Source: Syntrophomonadaceae bacterium
GTDB taxonomy: Bacteria; Bacillota; Dethiobacteria; DTU022; UBA8154
Length of the DNA: 6,317 bases
Assembly (NCBI GenBank): GCA_007122565.1
Contig: SKTJ01000085.1
Coordinates: forward strand, 1 to 6,317
Direction of reading: 5' to 3'
A program made the translations under genes and the position numbers. Of the stretch, positions 4,854 to 6,317 are shown in pieces. The notes below the pieces were generated by a model. The model had not been told where the DNA came from. It saw only the letters and a program-made list of their open reading frames with translations, and searched no databases. Numbering within the stretch: the stretch's first letter is position 1; each line of letters starts with the position of its first letter.

Positions 4854-5591
4854 TTAGGAAGACGATGCAGCAATCAGGACTAGCAGTAAAAAGGATGAAG
4901 GTATTCCAATTGCAATGTGCCTTATAAATATTCCAATAAACGCCCAGATCACTACAATTCCGTAAAACACATCGCCTCTTCGCTTCAGCATGAGCAGCGT
5001 AATAACGGTTGCAATAATGATCACCAGTGCCGTCCAGAAAACCTCGCTTAATCCAAAGCGGTTCCATTCCACTGCAACAAGTAAAGAGGTTACATTTGCA
5101 ATGGTGGCCACAGTTATCCAACCCAGGTATATGCTAAACGGAAGATGTACCAAATATTTTTCTGCACCGGAAACTGCTGTTTGTCCTACGCCAAGTCTCA
5201 GATATATTTTCATCAGGGCTGCCAGCAAAATGATCATAATCAGCAGCGACAAAAATATTTGTTCATAATGCCAGGCATAAATCCATGCAATATTAGCCAG
5301 TGAAGCCACAACAAACCACCAGCCGATCCGGCCCTCGATTGGATCTTTTTTCAATTTGAAAAGATCCTTTGCCTGATAGACGACAAACAGCGCCAGCAGA
5401 ATGTAGATTACACCCCAGATCGAAAATGTTATCCCGGCAGGCACAAAAAGGTTTGGATAGAGTGCCGACAATTCCCCCGTCGTCTTCCCGCCAATCGGAA
5501 TCGTGTTGGCCAGAATGTTAATCACAACAGTTACCACAAAAGCAATAACGTTTAAAATCTGACGTAACGTTTTTTCATCTGCCTCACGCAT
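4854..5591 (-). CDS. TspO/MBR-related seven-helix membrane protein
   Basis: This 245-residue integral membrane protein has about seven hydrophobic helices (near 12-30, 52-73, 90-108, 111-130, 150-173, 183-202, 208-240). Landmarks of the TspO/MBR-like family (often labelled tryptophan-rich sensory protein) are FVPAGITFSIWGVIY (49-63), SLANIAWIYAWH (97-108) and LPFSIYLGWITVATIANVT (150-168). It is longer than classical five-helix TspO (about 160 aa) and belongs to the larger relatives whose ligand is not established. I choose ATG 5591 because GAGGAG (5605-5600) lies 8 nt upstream. An in-frame ATG at 5609 would add six residues but runs through that RBS and has none of its own. The gene ends 54 nt from the convergent flavoprotein gene. 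A short ORF and a palindrome lie just upstream. Confidence 0.85.
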   Translation of the reverse strand: MREADEKTLRQILNVIAFVVTVVINILANTIPIGGKTTGELSALYPNLFVPAGITFSIWGVIYILLALFVVYQAKDLFKLKKDPIEGRIGWWFVVASLANIAWIYAWHYEQIFLSLLIMIILLAALMKIYLRLGVGQTAVSGAEKYLVHLPFSIYLGWITVATIANVTSLLVAVEWNRFGLSEVFWTALVIIIATVITLLMLKRRGDVFYGIVVIWAFIGIFIRHIAIGIPSSFLLLVLIAASSS

Positions 5592-5620
5592 TAATATCAC
5601 TCCTCGCATTAAAATATAAC

Positions 5621-5632
5621 CTTACCGGTAAG
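5621..5632. promoter_or_regulatory. 12-bp perfect palindrome CTTACCGGTAAG upstream of the tspO-like gene
   Basis: CTTACCGGTAAG reads identically on both strands and lies 30 nt before ATG 5591, overlapping the stop codon of the small ORF 5678-5622. It could be an operator, but no cognate regulator is visible. Confidence 0.35.
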
Positions 5633-5678
5633 TAAATACCGATCCCTGCTTTTGGATCAGTTTCTGATATATTTTCAA
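5622..5678 (-). CDS. possible 18-codon leader peptide upstream of the tspO-like gene
   Basis: A TTG at 5678-5676, preceded by AGAGGTG at 6-nt spacing, opens a frame for MKIYQKLIQKQGSVFTYR followed by TAA at 5624-5622. The peptide is basic and shows no family resemblance. It lies 30 nt upstream of the tspO-like start on the same strand, where a leader ORF coupled to expression of the membrane protein could sit. Support is limited to the RBS, the start and the position; chance occurrence is possible. Confidence 0.3.
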   Translation of the reverse strand: MKIYQKLIQKQGSVFTYR

Positions 5679-5700
5679 GATTATCACCTCTTTAATTTAG

Positions 5701-5731
5701 TTTAAAAGAAAGGCATCCATTGGGATGCCTT
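5701..5731 (-). terminator. intrinsic terminator downstream of the PPOX-like gene
   Basis: On the - strand, AAGGCATCC (5731-5723) pairs with GGATGCCTT (5718-5710) around a 4-nt loop, followed by TCTTTTAAA. This fits an intrinsic terminator ending transcription from the PPOX-like gene before the tspO-like unit. The + strand tail (CTGGTGTTTG) is poorer. Confidence 0.7.
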
Positions 5732-5744
5732 CTGGTGTTTGTGT

Positions 5745-5762
5745 CCTGTTTAACTAAACAGG
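5745..5762. promoter_or_regulatory. inverted repeat CCTGTTTA-AC-TAAACAGG, possible operator or hairpin
   Basis: The 8-bp arms (5745-5752 and 5755-5762) are exact complements with a 2-nt centre. Such a short centre favours a dimeric-protein DNA site over an RNA hairpin. It lies between the PPOX-like stop codon and the terminator, an unusual place for an operator of either flanking gene. Confidence 0.35.
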
Positions 5763-5844
5763 TCAAATATAACTAATTGTCTTAGGTCTTGCACTCGCTG
5801 GCAGCATCATTAGATTCTACTGGTTCAGATGTACGCTTTATAAC

Positions 5845-6240
5845 CTAACTGATTTTTGTGCCGGGATTGCCTGCTGAAAGATCATATATTTCTGTTATTT
5901 TTACTTTCACTGCCGCTGCTGGTTTCGGCAACTTCATCTCCGCAAAACGCCTGGCAAATTGATCGTAAAGTTCCCCTGATGTTTCCAGTTCCACCGTGCC
6001 CGAAAAACGGTAACCGGTAAATTTTTCGTAGTCCACTACCGCAATGGCAACCTGGGGGTTTTCAAGCACATTTTTATAACTTTGTTTACCCGTCAACTCG
6101 CCAAAAGCCAACGTAGAATCATCAAGTACGACTACTGAACCCTTGGGCCCAATATTAGGACGTCCATCTTTGCCGGCTGTAGCGAGCAGGCACCTGCCGC
6201 TACCGACCAACTTCTGCATTGCCTCCGTTAAAACAGCCAA
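5845..6240 (-). CDS. pyridoxamine 5'-phosphate oxidase-like flavin-binding protein
   Basis: This 131-residue split-beta-barrel protein starts MAVLTEAMQKLVG, typical of the small PPOX-like family (VLTEEM-type opening). It continues with CLLATAGKDGRPNIGPKGSVVVLDDSTLAF (17-46), the strand-turn-strand that lines the FMN pocket, then ENPQVAIAVVD (60-70) and YRFSGTVEL (77-85). These proteins bind FMN or a related cofactor as dimers; members this short are usually not true pyridoxamine phosphate oxidases and their substrates are mostly unknown. I choose TTG 6240, with AAAGGAGG (6258-6251) 10 nt upstream. A TTG at 6273 would extend the frame by 11 residues (LYYYKGGEEE) but translates through this RBS and departs from the family's opening. 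Its own terminator lies at 5701-5731, so it is probably monocistronic. Confidence 0.85.
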   Translation of the reverse strand: MAVLTEAMQKLVGSGRCLLATAGKDGRPNIGPKGSVVVLDDSTLAFGELTGKQSYKNVLENPQVAIAVVDYEKFTGYRFSGTVELETSGELYDQFARRFAEMKLPKPAAAVKVKITEIYDLSAGNPGTKIS

Positions 6241-6263
6241 CTCTTCTTCGCCTCCTTTATAAT

Positions 6264-6272
6264 AGTATAACA
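6264..6272 (-). promoter_or_regulatory. candidate extended -10 promoter of the PPOX-like gene
   Basis: On the - strand TGTTATACT (6272-6264) matches an extended -10 (TGnTATAAT, one mismatch). A TTGACA lies upstream (about 6299-6294) but 24 nt away, too far for normal -35 pairing. Transcription would begin about 7 nt downstream, leaving a leader of about 17 nt that starts at the RBS, so the assignment is tentative. Confidence 0.3.
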
Positions 6273-6317
6273 AAGCACTTCCTTTTTTTATTCTGTCAAT
6301 TCATACAATTCTTCAGA

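Noticed and set aside
6264..6299. TTGACA plus TATACT as a standard promoter for the PPOX-like gene.
   Set aside because: The spacer is 24 nt, too long for a -35/-10 pair; only the extended -10 reading was kept.
1..6317. A CRISPR array, tRNA, rRNA, transposase or integrase in the window.
   Set aside because: No regularly spaced direct repeats, cloverleaf sequence, rRNA-like stretch or transposase motif was seen on either strand.

Overview
The window looks like part of a Firmicutes (Clostridia-type) chromosome. It has moderate GC, strong Shine-Dalgarno sites (AGGAGG class) in front of ATG, GTG and TTG starts, a YlbF/YmcA-family gene, and a gene that only makes full-length sense if an in-frame UGA is read as selenocysteine. 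That last point suggests a selenium-using anaerobe. The taxonomic call is an inference from gene content and style.

Left part (1-1060, + strand): the 3' end of a probable membrane-protein gene, then an ArsC/Spx-like (YusI-type) thioredoxin-fold protein whose true start is ATG 88. Codon 10 of this gene is TGA, at the first position of the redox CxxC motif, giving UxxC. A perfect 7-bp hairpin with a GUG loop lies 23 nt downstream of the TGA and fits the bacterial SECIS rules. A plain ORF call would start at GTG 160 and lose the active site. Next come a GC-rich inverted repeat and an EVE-domain gene (620-1060).

Middle part (1107-2786, - strand): an orphan beta-class DNA methyltransferase converges on the EVE gene, followed by a YlbF-family coiled-coil gene. 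A strong hairpin plus T-tract lies between them. A 322-nt divergent intergenic region follows.

Right part: a PaaG-like crotonase (3109-3900, +) and an iron-sulfur-flavoprotein-like NADPH:FMN reductase family protein (4077-4799, +). Convergent with these are a seven-helix TspO/MBR-related membrane protein and a pyridoxamine-phosphate-oxidase-like flavin-binding protein (both -). The TspO-like gene is preceded by a possible 18-codon leader ORF and a 12-bp palindrome.

The genes do not form one pathway. Several are redox or flavin proteins (Sec-ArsC-like, Isf-like, PPOX-like). A purine-rich repeat with the core CAAGAAGC sits at the 3' ends of three + strand genes, each time followed by a TTGTAGGGGC-like element. 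At the EVE gene this repeat encodes the last 13 residues.
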